From positions 124,001 through 188,000 of the forward strand of contig NZ_CP115841.1 in the NCBI RefSeq assembly GCF_013318015.2: DNA of 64,000 nt, given 5' to 3'. This document shows positions 34,089 to 41,998 of the stretch, piece by piece. Source of the stretch: Agrobacterium tumefaciens (GTDB lineage Bacteria; Pseudomonadota; Alphaproteobacteria; Rhizobiales; Rhizobiaceae). Position 1 is the first letter of the stretch. Each line of letters starts with the position of its first letter. The notes beneath the pieces were generated by a model. That model saw only the letters and a program-made list of their open reading frames with translations. It was not told where the DNA came from and searched no databases. The translations under genes and the position numbers were made by a program.

Positions 34089-34787
34089 TCAACCATTAGA
34101 CCCGCCTTCATCACAAAGACGGATGCCGATGTACATTGAGCCGTTGCTTCGTCGCCGCTTCGCGCCGCACCTGATCGCCACCTTGCCGAACGCGTGCAGA
34201 CCTAATTGTGTGCCGTCTCGACCGGCCATCCAGCGCTCGTATCGCCTATGAAGCTCTGTTGCTGACATTTGCCACCGAGGGTCCGGGATCGTGCACTCTT
34301 TGAGGAACACAGATACCATCTCGGCTGCTTCGGAAGTCGGCAGTGTGCGGGGTGGCGGCGGCGTTGGCATAGGCAAGCCCATTTCGTGCCAAAGCGCTCG
34401 CGCGACCTTTTGCCCATGGATGTCTAGCGCGAGCCGCACGAGATCAATCTTGAAGCTGTCAGCGTCGAATTGTGTAGGGAATGGCCTCCCCATCTCGTCG
34501 CCTGTCTCTTGAGGCGAAGCACCATCTGATACAGATGGCCGATTTGTATTCCCCCGGACCCCACGCGCAGCGTCACAAACGCCAGCTTCAGTGAACATGT
34601 CCAGCGTGTCCACCGAAGGTTTGGAAGGAAAAAGGGTCACTCTATCGTTTTCGGGGAGCTCCTGAAGGTTTGACAAATCCTCGCTAAGTGCTTGACTTCC
34701 GATGTCGGGTTTGACAGTTTTTTTCCGGTAAGCTCTTGTTTTCGGCTTTTCACGCGGGGATTGAAAATCCGCGTGTCGGTGGTTCAA
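34089..34787 (-). CDS. Protein resembling the C-terminal domain of a P4-type primase
   Basis: Up to 232 residues. The C-terminal ~75 residues (AEMVSVFLKECTIPDPRWQM, LHRRYERWMAGRDG, GLHAFGKVAIRCGAKRRRSN, MYIGIRLCDEG) resemble the winged-helix end of phage/plasmid primase-helicases, which often binds the origin. No primase or ATPase domain precedes it. The start is unclear: the first codons lie inside attR (antisense to the tRNA), and an internal ATG such as the one beginning MGRPFPTQFDADSF (about 34495) could be the true start. The gene is next to the repeat structure it might bind. Confidence 0.6.
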   Translation of the reverse strand: MNHRHADFQSPREKPKTRAYRKKTVKPDIGSQALSEDLSNLQELPENDRVTLFPSKPSVDTLDMFTEAGVCDAARGVRGNTNRPSVSDGASPQETGDEMGRPFPTQFDADSFKIDLVRLALDIHGQKVARALWHEMGLPMPTPPPPRTLPTSEAAEMVSVFLKECTIPDPRWQMSATELHRRYERWMAGRDGTQLGLHAFGKVAIRCGAKRRRSNGSMYIGIRLCDEGGSNG

Positions 34788-34807
34788 ATCCGCCTCCGGG
34801 CACCATT
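34758..34807 (+). repeat. attR: right 50-bp direct repeat
   Basis: Second copy of the tRNA-Phe 3' segment, identical over 50 bases to 22138-22187. Upstream sequence is the element, downstream is chromosome. Only the anticodon arm to CCA is present, so it does not encode a tRNA. The 244 bases from here to the mnhG stop hold nothing I recognise. Confidence 0.95.
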
Positions 34808-35051
34808 ATTCTTAATTTCATTTTTTCCTGAATTGAATGCGTGTTGCCTCCCCCGCGCTGGCGAGATCAGATTGCTTCCGTTGTCATCAGTTTTTTAGCG
34901 CGGACGATGTAACTCGATGCGTTACGTCTGCCTACTTGTCCAACAATCGGAAAGCCGCCCGCAAGTGGATCATCGGATAAGACCCGTCGCAGGAGAGTTT
35001 CCTTGACCTTCAGGAAGGTAATTCACGCAAAACTTGTCTGAGTCCGCGGTG

Positions 35052-35396
35052 CTACAGATGCTCCCGGTTATCCGTATTCTGCTCCGCCCGGTCCCGATAA
35101 AGTGCGGCACGCCCCAGCAGCATCAGCGACACTGGCGTCGTCACCGTCACGAAGATGCCGATGAAGATCTCGTGGAAGGCGAAACGGTCGCCGGAGACGG
35201 AGAAATAGATGATGGAGGCCATGACGATGCCGCCGGTGCCCCAGCTGGTGCCGAGCGTCGGTGCGTGCAGGCGCTCGTAGAAGCTGTTGAGCTTGGCAAA
35301 GCCGATGGTGCCGATCAGCGTCAGCGAGGCGCCCAGAAGGACGAAGAACGCCACCAGAATGGCGGCCCAGAGCGGAAATTCTGCGGCATTGTTCAT
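35052..35396 (-). CDS. mnhG: Cation/H+ antiporter subunit G (Mrp/Mnh/Pha)
   Basis: 114 residues, three hydrophobic segments with FVLLGASLTLIGTIGFAKLN and RLHAPTLGTSWGTGGIVMAS, the MnhG signature. Last gene of the Mrp-type operon; its start overlaps the mnhF stop by 4 bases. The Mrp complex exports Na+ or K+ in exchange for protons. Confidence 0.95.
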   Translation of the reverse strand: MNNAAEFPLWAAILVAFFVLLGASLTLIGTIGFAKLNSFYERLHAPTLGTSWGTGGIVMASIIYFSVSGDRFAFHEIFIGIFVTVTTPVSLMLLGRAALYRDRAEQNTDNREHL

Positions 35397-35674
35397 TCAA
35401 TCACCTCGCCACGCATCATGAATTTGGAAAGGGCAACGGTGGAGACGAAGCCGAGGATCGCAATGAGCAGCGAGGCCTCGAAATAGATGTCGTTGCCGGT
35501 GCGCAGGCCGAAGGTCAAGAGAAGCAGCATGGCGTTGACATAGAGCGTGTCGACGCCGAGCACCCGGTCCTGGGCGCGTGGGCCGATGGCGATGCGGTAA
35601 ACGGAAATCGTCATGGCAATGGCGAGCATCAGCTGCGCGAGCGAAAAGGACCAGAAAAGGATAATCGAACTCAT
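35393..35674 (-). CDS. mnhF: Cation/H+ antiporter subunit F
   Basis: 93 residues, three membrane helices; YRIAIGPRAQDRVLGVDTLY is the conserved MnhF segment after the first helix. Overlaps mnhE upstream and mnhG downstream by 4 bases each. Confidence 0.95.
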   Translation of the reverse strand: MSSIILFWSFSLAQLMLAIAMTISVYRIAIGPRAQDRVLGVDTLYVNAMLLLLTFGLRTGNDIYFEASLLIAILGFVSTVALSKFMMRGEVIE

Positions 35675-36159
35675 TCGAATATCTCCATCAAAAGTTTTTC
35701 ATATCGGTTCTTGATGAGGCTTATCCAGGCCGCCTCATCCTCATCGTCGAGAACATGAAGCAGAAGCGTGCCTTGGCTGGAATTATATTCGAGCCAGGCG
35801 CTTCCCGGTGTCGAGGTGAGGATTGTCGCCAGAACGGCCAATCCCATCGGATCGCGAATATCGAGCGGCACCGCGAGGAAACCGGATTTGCGATCTCTCT
35901 CGCGCTGGAACAGAATGATCTTCACGACGGAAATATTGGACAGGACGATGTCGTAAAGCACGATCGCGATCAGCTTGACGAGCTTGTGCCAGTTGCGGAT
36001 GCGCGGTTTTGCCGGCCGGAGCGACGCCATAGCCCAGGAGGCGATGAGGGCCACACCGGTGCCTAGCAGCAGATGTCCGGCTGAAAAGCTGTTGATCGTC
36101 ATCCAGAAGATGATCAGCGAAACCGTCAGCAGCGGGTAGGGCAGGACACGGCTTATCAT
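35671..36159 (-). CDS. mnhE: Cation/H+ antiporter subunit E
   Basis: 162 residues from ATG 36159, which overlaps the mnhD stop (ATGA). Two N-terminal helices (LTVSLIIFWMTINSFSAGHL) precede the cytoplasmic MnhE domain with ILTSTPGSAWLEYNSSQGTL and LLHVLDDEDEAAW. The reading frame is open further upstream, inside mnhD, but the start and overlap are clear. Confidence 0.94.
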   Translation of the reverse strand: MISRVLPYPLLTVSLIIFWMTINSFSAGHLLLGTGVALIASWAMASLRPAKPRIRNWHKLVKLIAIVLYDIVLSNISVVKIILFQRERDRKSGFLAVPLDIRDPMGLAVLATILTSTPGSAWLEYNSSQGTLLLHVLDDEDEAAWISLIKNRYEKLLMEIFE

Positions 36160-37802
36160 GGCTGCGCCTCCGGATTGGTTCCCGCTCTTGGGGCGGAAAT
36201 GACGCCCTGAATGTAGCTGGCCGGCAGATCGAGAATACGCGCCGTCTCCTGCATGTAGCGCATCACCGGCCCCGCCTGCACGGTCATGGCGAGTGTCAGT
36301 CCCAGCAGCAGCATGATGGGCGCTATTTCGATGACGAGAACACGCGGCACTGTGCCTTCGAGGGAGGCCCAGAAGGTGCGGATGCCCGCGCGGGTCATCG
36401 AGATCAGCGAGGCGAAACCTGCAAAGACAATCAGGAAGACCAGCCACCAGGAAAGGGTGGAGACGCTGTCATTGGCCCCCAGCCCTGAAGGGTTGAGAAT
36501 GGCGGTCAGCATGGAGAATTTGGCGATGAAGCCCGAGAGCGGCGGCAGACCGGCGAGGAGAATGCCGCAGGCTGCAAAACACGCCCCGAGCACCGCCATG
36601 GTGCCGGGCATGGTCACGCCGACTTCCTCTTCCTCTTCCTCCTCTTCGCCCTCGCCATAGGCTTCCATGGTTACGGCAAGAACGTTCGCGCCGGCATCCT
36701 GCCCGCGTTCCACCAGTTCGATCAGCATGAAGAAAGCGCTGATGGTGAGTGTGGAACTGACGAGATAATAGAGCGCGCCGGCTGCAACCGTGGGATTGCC
36801 GGTGCCCATGGCCGCGAGAAGCGTTCCCGAGGACACCAGAACCGAAAACCCGGCCAGCCGCCCAAGCGCCTGCGAGGCGAGTACGCCGATTGCGCCGAAG
36901 ATGATGGTGGCGATCCCGCCGACAAGCAGGGCATCATGGCCAAAACCGGCCGATTCCCCGGCCGTCTGCCCGAAAAGCAGGAAGGACAGGCGGGCAATGA
37001 CATAGATGCCGACCTTGCTCATGATAGCAAACAGCCCGCCGACAGGTGCTGAAGCCGAGCCATAGGCGGAAGGCAGCCAGAAATTCAGCGGCCACATGCC
37101 AGCCTTGACCAGGAACGCGATGCCGAGAACCGCAGCGCCGGTTTCAAGCAGCATGCGCTGGTCCGGGTTGAGGCCGTCGATGCGGTGGGCAAGGTCACCC
37201 ATGTTCAGCGTGCCGGTGACGCCATAAATGAGGCTAACGCCGATCAGGAAGAACAATGCGGCGACGAGGTTGATGGCGATGTAATGCAGCCCCGCCTTGA
37301 CGCGCTGCTGACCGGAGCCATGCAACAGCAAACCATAGGATGCCGCGAGCATAACCTCGAAGAAAACGAAGAGGTTGAAGAGGTCACCGGTCAGGAAAGC
37401 GCCGTTGACGCCCATCAGCATCATCTGGAACAGCGAATGGAAATGCGCGCCTGCCTTATGCCATTTCGCCAGCGAATAGATCAGCGAGGGAATGGCAAGC
37501 AGTGCCGTCAAAAGCACCATCAGCCCGGAGAGGCGATCGGCAACGAGCACGATGCCGAAGGGCGCCGGCCAGTTGCCGAGCAGATAGACCCCGCTCGAAA
37601 CCACCGCCGCGATCTCGGTATTGACCGTCGAGTTCACCTCGCGAAACAGCAGGATGGCGACAACAAGCAATATCACGGTCGAGGCAAGGCTGATGGCGGC
37701 CTTCGCCACGCGCTGGCGCTCGTCGAAGAACAACAGGAGGGCTGCGGTGATCAGCGGCACCAGAATGGGCGCGATGACGATGTGGAAGGGGAACGACATC
37801 AT
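36156..37802 (-). CDS. mnhD: Cation/H+ antiporter subunit D
   Basis: 548 residues, about 14 membrane helices, related to NuoN/NuoM-type proton channel subunits. Conserved features: KAGMWPLNFWLPSAYGSASA with its Lys, and GLPPLSGFIAKFSML. Odd feature: an acidic cytoplasmic loop with eight Glu in a row (about residues 387-394), from a GAA/GAG tract at about 36619-36648. Lies between mnhC and mnhE with 4-base overlaps on both sides. Confidence 0.95.
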   Translation of the reverse strand: MMSFPFHIVIAPILVPLITAALLLFFDERQRVAKAAISLASTVILLVVAILLFREVNSTVNTEIAAVVSSGVYLLGNWPAPFGIVLVADRLSGLMVLLTALLAIPSLIYSLAKWHKAGAHFHSLFQMMLMGVNGAFLTGDLFNLFVFFEVMLAASYGLLLHGSGQQRVKAGLHYIAINLVAALFFLIGVSLIYGVTGTLNMGDLAHRIDGLNPDQRMLLETGAAVLGIAFLVKAGMWPLNFWLPSAYGSASAPVGGLFAIMSKVGIYVIARLSFLLFGQTAGESAGFGHDALLVGGIATIIFGAIGVLASQALGRLAGFSVLVSSGTLLAAMGTGNPTVAAGALYYLVSSTLTISAFFMLIELVERGQDAGANVLAVTMEAYGEGEEEEEEEEVGVTMPGTMAVLGACFAACGILLAGLPPLSGFIAKFSMLTAILNPSGLGANDSVSTLSWWLVFLIVFAGFASLISMTRAGIRTFWASLEGTVPRVLVIEIAPIMLLLGLTLAMTVQAGPVMRYMQETARILDLPASYIQGVISAPRAGTNPEAQP

Positions 37803-38134
37803 TTCGATTCCCTCCCGTCCACATGGTCGGTGCCGGTAAGCCCACGGGCGGCCAAAAGCACGACGAGGAACAGCGCAGTCGTCGCAAAGCCGATGACGAT
37901 TGCCGTCAACACCAGCGCCTGCGGCACGGGGTCGGCAAGCGTGGAACTGTCGACGCCGTTTACCAGCACCGGCGGCGCATTGGTCTTGATGCCGCCGACG
38001 CCGAAGATGAACAGGTTGACGGCATAGGACAGCAGGGAAAGCCCGACGATGACCTGATAAGTGCGCGGGCGCAGGATCAGCCAGACGCCGGAGCCAGTCA
38101 TGATGCCGATGCCGATTGAAAGAATGAGTTCCAT
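37799..38134 (-). CDS. mnhC: Cation/H+ antiporter subunit C
   Basis: 111 residues, three helices, NuoK-like; YQVIVGLSLLSYAVNLFIFG and DPVPQALVLTAIVIGFATTA are family signatures. The start shares one base with the mnhA stop (TAATG). Confidence 0.95.
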   Translation of the reverse strand: MELILSIGIGIMTGSGVWLILRPRTYQVIVGLSLLSYAVNLFIFGVGGIKTNAPPVLVNGVDSSTLADPVPQALVLTAIVIGFATTALFLVVLLAARGLTGTDHVDGRESK

Positions 38135-41052
38135 TACACGTCCTCCGCTTTTGCGGCTTCAGGCGTGCGAACGCGGTAGTTACGCAACGATTGGTGTGCC
38201 AGTGCTATAAGAATAAGAACGGTGGAGCCGACGACCAGCGAGAAGACGCCGAGGTCGAACAGCAAGGCGGATGCTGTCGGCATTTTGCCGATATAGGGTA
38301 TCTCCGTGTACTGGAAATAAGAGGTCAGGAACGGATAGCCGAAGTACCATGACCCCATGCCGGTTGCCGCCGCCATCAGAAGGCCGAAGCCCATCCAGCG
38401 CAGCGGCAGGATGCGGATGCGATCCTCCGCCCAGCGCGCGCCGCCGGCGAGATATTGCAGCAGGAACGCGATTGCCATGGTGATGCCGGCCGCAAAGCCG
38501 CCGCCGGGCAGATCGTGGCCGCGTATGAACAGGAAGATCGAAAAGGTGACGATAACCGGGAACATCCATTGCATGACGATGGACGGTACATAGAGATAAT
38601 CGCGCACCGTATCGCCCTTGCTGCGGTCGGGCCGCTCCGCATCGAAGGCGTTTTGCATCTGCTGCTGTTCCGGCACCCCGATGCTTTCATGCGCAGGGCG
38701 GAAACGGCGAAGCAGCGCAAAGACCGTCAGCGCCACGATCGCCAGCACCGCGATTTCGCCGAACGTGTCGAAGCCGCGGAAATCGACGAGGATGACGTTG
38801 ACGACATTGGTGCCGCCGCCTTCCGAATAAGCGCGCTCGAGGAAATAGGTCGCGATGGCGTTCGGCACGGGCAGGGTCATGACCGCATAGGCGATGACGG
38901 ACATGCCAATGCCGCTTGCTGCGGCCAGCAGGAAGTCACGGGCGCGGCGAAGCTGCGCCGGCAATTCATCGCTGCTGTCCACCTTCTCGAAGCGTTTCGG
39001 CAGCCATCTGAGACCGAGCAGGATCAGAACGGTGGTCACGATTTCGACCAGCAACTGGGTGATCGCGAGATCGGGTGCAGAAAGCCAGACGAATGTGAGG
39101 CAGGTGACAAGGCCGGAGACGCCGAGCATGATGAGTGCGGCGAGACGATGATATTTCGCCTGCCAGGCGGCACCCAGCGCGGCGATCATGCCGATCAGCC
39201 ACAGAATGGCAAAGATCGGATCGAAGGACGTCACGCGCGGCAGCGACAATGAAAATTCCGAGAGGAAAAGCGGCGAGAAACCGGCAAGAATCGCCACGAG
39301 GATCAGAAGCCTCAGCTGCGGCTGCAGGCGCCGGGTGCCGAGCGTGCTTTCCAGCCACCGCGCCCACTTCCAGGACACGGTGACGAGAATGCGCTCGAAG
39401 ATGCGCTGTCCCCGAAGATGCCGGAAGATCGGCGGGCCGTCGTCGCAGCGGGAGAAATAGCCGCCGAGCAGGGCATAGATGGCAACGCCGCCGCCGAGTG
39501 CCGCAATACTCATGATGAGCGGCAGGTTGAAACCGTGCCAGATCGACAGGCTGTAGACGGGCGTTTGCGGACCGAGAACGGAAAGCACGGCCGAATGCAG
39601 GAACGGGCCGATCGACAGGCTTGGAACGATGCCGACGATCAGGCAGGCGAAAACCAGGAACTCGATCGGGAAACGCATCCAGCGCGGCGGCTCATGCGGA
39701 TTGGGGTTCGGCAGGTCAACCGGCTTGGGGCCGAAGAAGACCGTGTGAATGAAGCGTAGCGAGTAGGCGACGGCGAAGGCGCCTGACAACGTCGCGACGT
39801 ATGGCAAAGCCCGGTCGAGTAGCGAGTCTGCGTGGGTTTCGACGGCCTCGGCAAAGAACATTTCCTTGGAGAGGAAGCCGTTGAACAGGGGTACGCCGGC
39901 CATTGCAGCGCTCGCCGCCATGGCGAGCGTCGCGGTTGCCGGCATATAGGTGTAAAGCCCGCTCAGCCGCCGCATGTCGCGCGTGCCGGTTTCATGGTCG
40001 ATGATGCCGGCCGCCATGAACAGCGATGCCTTGAAGGTGGCGTGGTTGACCATGTGGAAGATCGCTGCAACCGCCGCAAGCGGGCTGCCCAGGCTCAAAA
40101 GCGTGGTGATGAGCCCCAGATGGCTGATGGTCGAATAGGCGAGCAAGCCTTTCAGGTCCTGCTGGAACATGGCGAAATAGGCGCCGAGCAGCAGGGTGAT
40201 GACGCCTGCAGCACCCACCAGCCAGAACCATTCCGGCGTGCCTGCCAGCACCGGCCAGAACCGCGCCAGCAGGAAAACCCCGGCCTTCACCATGGTGGCC
40301 GAGTGCAGATAGGCGGAAACGGGCGTGGGCGCCGCCATGGCATTGGGCAGCCAGAAATGAAACGGAAACTGTGCGCTTTTCGTCAGCGCGCCGCCAAGGA
40401 TGAGAATAAGTGCGGGCAGATAAAGGGAATGGGCGCGGATATCGGCACCGGCCGCGATGATCTTGTCCAGATCGTAGCTTCCCGCCATGTGGCCGAGGAT
40501 CAGAAGCCCGGCGAGCAGGCTGAAGCCGCCGATGCCGGTCACGGTCAGCGCCATGCGGGCGCCATCGCGCGCGCCGGCGTTCTGGTGCCAGTAGCCGATC
40601 AGCAGGAACGAGAAGATGCTGGTCATTTCCCAGAAGATCGACAGCAAAATGACGTTGCCGGACAGCACTATGCCGAGCATCGAGCCCATGAAGGCGAGCA
40701 GAAAGGCGAAAAACCGTGGAATAGGGTCCTGGGCAGACATGTAATATCGGGCGTAGAGAACCACGAGCAGGCCGATGCCGGTAATGAGGATCGCGAAAAT
40801 CCAGGCGAAGCCATCCAGCCGCAGGGTAAAATTAAGCCCCAGCTGCGGCAGCCATTCCACATCGTATTTCAGCACGCCACCGCCACTGACATTTGGATAA
40901 AGAAGGATGCTGCCGACCAGGCCGAAGAGGGCTACGGCGCTAGCTACGTAGGCCGCGCTTGCGGCCGCGCCTTCGCGCGGCATGAAGGCCGTTATGAGAG
41001 CGCCGACGAACGGCAATGCGATAATAAATGGTAGAACGGTTGCAAGTGTCAT
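38134..41052 (-). CDS. mnhA: Cation/H+ antiporter subunits A and B, fused
   Basis: 972 residues. Residues ~1-780 are the MrpA/NuoL-like subunit with many helices (KSAQFPFHFWLPNAMAAPTP, HMVNHATFKASLFMAAGIID with the conserved His, GVPLFNGFLSKEMFF). The C-terminal part (YVPSIVMQWMFPVIVTFSIF, FIRGHDLPGGGFAAGITMA) is MrpB. No separate mrpB gene exists, so the operon is the six-gene type with fused A and B. It heads the operon mnhA-C-D-E-F-G, which ends at 35052. Confidence 0.95.
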   Translation of the reverse strand: MTLATVLPFIIALPFVGALITAFMPREGAAASAAYVASAVALFGLVGSILLYPNVSGGGVLKYDVEWLPQLGLNFTLRLDGFAWIFAILITGIGLLVVLYARYYMSAQDPIPRFFAFLLAFMGSMLGIVLSGNVILLSIFWEMTSIFSFLLIGYWHQNAGARDGARMALTVTGIGGFSLLAGLLILGHMAGSYDLDKIIAAGADIRAHSLYLPALILILGGALTKSAQFPFHFWLPNAMAAPTPVSAYLHSATMVKAGVFLLARFWPVLAGTPEWFWLVGAAGVITLLLGAYFAMFQQDLKGLLAYSTISHLGLITTLLSLGSPLAAVAAIFHMVNHATFKASLFMAAGIIDHETGTRDMRRLSGLYTYMPATATLAMAASAAMAGVPLFNGFLSKEMFFAEAVETHADSLLDRALPYVATLSGAFAVAYSLRFIHTVFFGPKPVDLPNPNPHEPPRWMRFPIEFLVFACLIVGIVPSLSIGPFLHSAVLSVLGPQTPVYSLSIWHGFNLPLIMSIAALGGGVAIYALLGGYFSRCDDGPPIFRHLRGQRIFERILVTVSWKWARWLESTLGTRRLQPQLRLLILVAILAGFSPLFLSEFSLSLPRVTSFDPIFAILWLIGMIAALGAAWQAKYHRLAALIMLGVSGLVTCLTFVWLSAPDLAITQLLVEIVTTVLILLGLRWLPKRFEKVDSSDELPAQLRRARDFLLAAASGIGMSVIAYAVMTLPVPNAIATYFLERAYSEGGGTNVVNVILVDFRGFDTFGEIAVLAIVALTVFALLRRFRPAHESIGVPEQQQMQNAFDAERPDRSKGDTVRDYLYVPSIVMQWMFPVIVTFSIFLFIRGHDLPGGGFAAGITMAIAFLLQYLAGGARWAEDRIRILPLRWMGFGLLMAAATGMGSWYFGYPFLTSYFQYTEIPYIGKMPTASALLFDLGVFSLVVGSTVLILIALAHQSLRNYRVRTPEAAKAEDV

Positions 41053-41158
41053 ATGCGGCGGCGGTTTTCTCTCTGGAATTGGAGCCTACGGCGGGTTTCC
41101 GACGACTCCGATCCCTCAAGGTTCGCAAGGAACCGAATGATGAGGACCGCCGGAATGA

Positions 41159-41545
41159 CTAAGAGATAATATGCGGAGGTGCTCTTGGAACCACGTTCGC
41201 AAAGTCTCGGAAAGTTTGTGGCGCGATGGCAACAGGCGTGACGGCCGGTTTGGCGTCAGCCACGATCCGCAGGATGGTCGAGGGAAAACCGACGGGGCGA
41301 AGCCCCGGAGCACCGTTGTGAGCCTTGCAGCCGTGATCGTCGCCGGTGGTGCAGTCCTTATCGCGAAGCGAGGGGGAGTGGCTTAGGTCAGCCGTCTGCA
41401 ATCGTTCCAGACGGCTGATCTTTGAGATTGCCTTGATGCCGGATGGCGCCTGAAAGCCGATGATGACGAGCAGGCTCGCAACCACAAGACCGATCAACAC
41501 TTGCGGATGGCGCCTTGAACAGCGGCATTTCTCCATCCGTAACAA
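41159..41545 (-). CDS. Hypothetical small membrane-anchored protein
   Basis: 128 residues from TTG 41545, which has AAGGAG 8 bases upstream; ATG 41536 in the same frame is the alternative. Basic N-terminus (EKCRCSRRHPQ), one membrane helix (VLIGLVVASLLVIIGF) and a polar, probably periplasmic tail. Not recognised. It reads towards mnhA, whose start is 106 bases downstream. Confidence 0.6.
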   Translation of the reverse strand: MLRMEKCRCSRRHPQVLIGLVVASLLVIIGFQAPSGIKAISKISRLERLQTADLSHSPSLRDKDCTTGDDHGCKAHNGAPGLRPVGFPSTILRIVADAKPAVTPVAIAPQTFRDFANVVPRAPPHIIS

Positions 41546-41998
41546 GTTGGCGTCTCCTTGATCGTAAAGGTCTCTCTAAAGCATCACCGCTGAGCGAATA
41601 TCCCGTTGATTTGTTTTAGGGGAAGGCGGACACGCTTGTCCAGCGCACAGGCTGGAAAAACCGCCCGTCGCGTCCGATTCCTTTTCGTTTTTGCCCGTTT
41701 GCGGCAAAGTAGGGGCGACAATGGCTAAAAGCTTTTACAAATTTTACCGTTTGACGCCGGTGCTGATGTTTCTTAACTTTCAAGCAAGGAATTAACCATA
41801 AAGATTGATGGTATTTCCACGGCGGAATGGGGTTATCTCCCCTTCCAGGCATGACGCCGCACTGCCGTACCGGGCCCGATCCGGTATTTCGTTTCTTGGT
41901 TCAAGAAGGTCAGGCAAGCGTCGATGCCGCATCGTCCGCGATGGGTATGTTCGTTCAAAAATCCCCCTTAAGGGTGCTGGCGTTCTGAACCTTGCCAT
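41546..41998. other. Upstream region of the chemotaxis operon
   Basis: 453 bases with no gene. Contents: a candidate promoter at 41751-41779 with TTAACCAT beside it, a perfect CCCTTAAGGG palindrome at 41965-41974 shortly before the first receptor gene, and otherwise unremarkable sequence. Confidence 0.55.
41751..41799 (+). promoter_or_regulatory. Candidate che operon promoter with CtrA-like half-site
   Basis: TTGACG (41751-41756), a 17-base spacer and TAACTT (41774-41779, weak -10). TTAACCAT (41792-41799) equals the 8-base CtrA half-site of alphaproteobacteria, and another TTAAC lies at 41773-41777. The leader to the first gene would be ~200 bases. Confidence 0.3.

Larger units (their letters stand above)
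22138..34807. mobile_element. 12.6-kb integrated element in tRNA-Phe (satellite-like or reduced prophage)
   Basis: Bounded by a perfect 50-bp direct repeat, the left copy in the tRNA-Phe 3' half and the right copy next to unrelated chromosome; repeat to repeat is 12,620 bp. Contents from left: integrase, AlpA-like excisionase, two unknowns, divergent Arc-type regulators, PemK/MazF-like toxin, exported unknown, tail-fibre-type genes, major capsid, decoration and protease/scaffold genes, three small unknown genes, an origin-like repeat region and a primase C-terminal-like gene. No terminase, portal, tail tube, tape measure or lysis gene is visible. The size and tRNA target suit a phage satellite; a prophage reduced by deletion is the alternative. 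Confidence 0.93.

Noticed and set aside
33428..34114. Open frame of 228 codons on the minus strand across the repeat region
   Set aside because: No ribosome-binding site, no domain, and composition shaped by the inverted repeats and GTTAAC cluster.
34758..34807. Second tRNA-Phe gene
   Set aside because: Only the 3' half of the tRNA is repeated; acceptor 5' strand and D-arm are missing, so it is attR.
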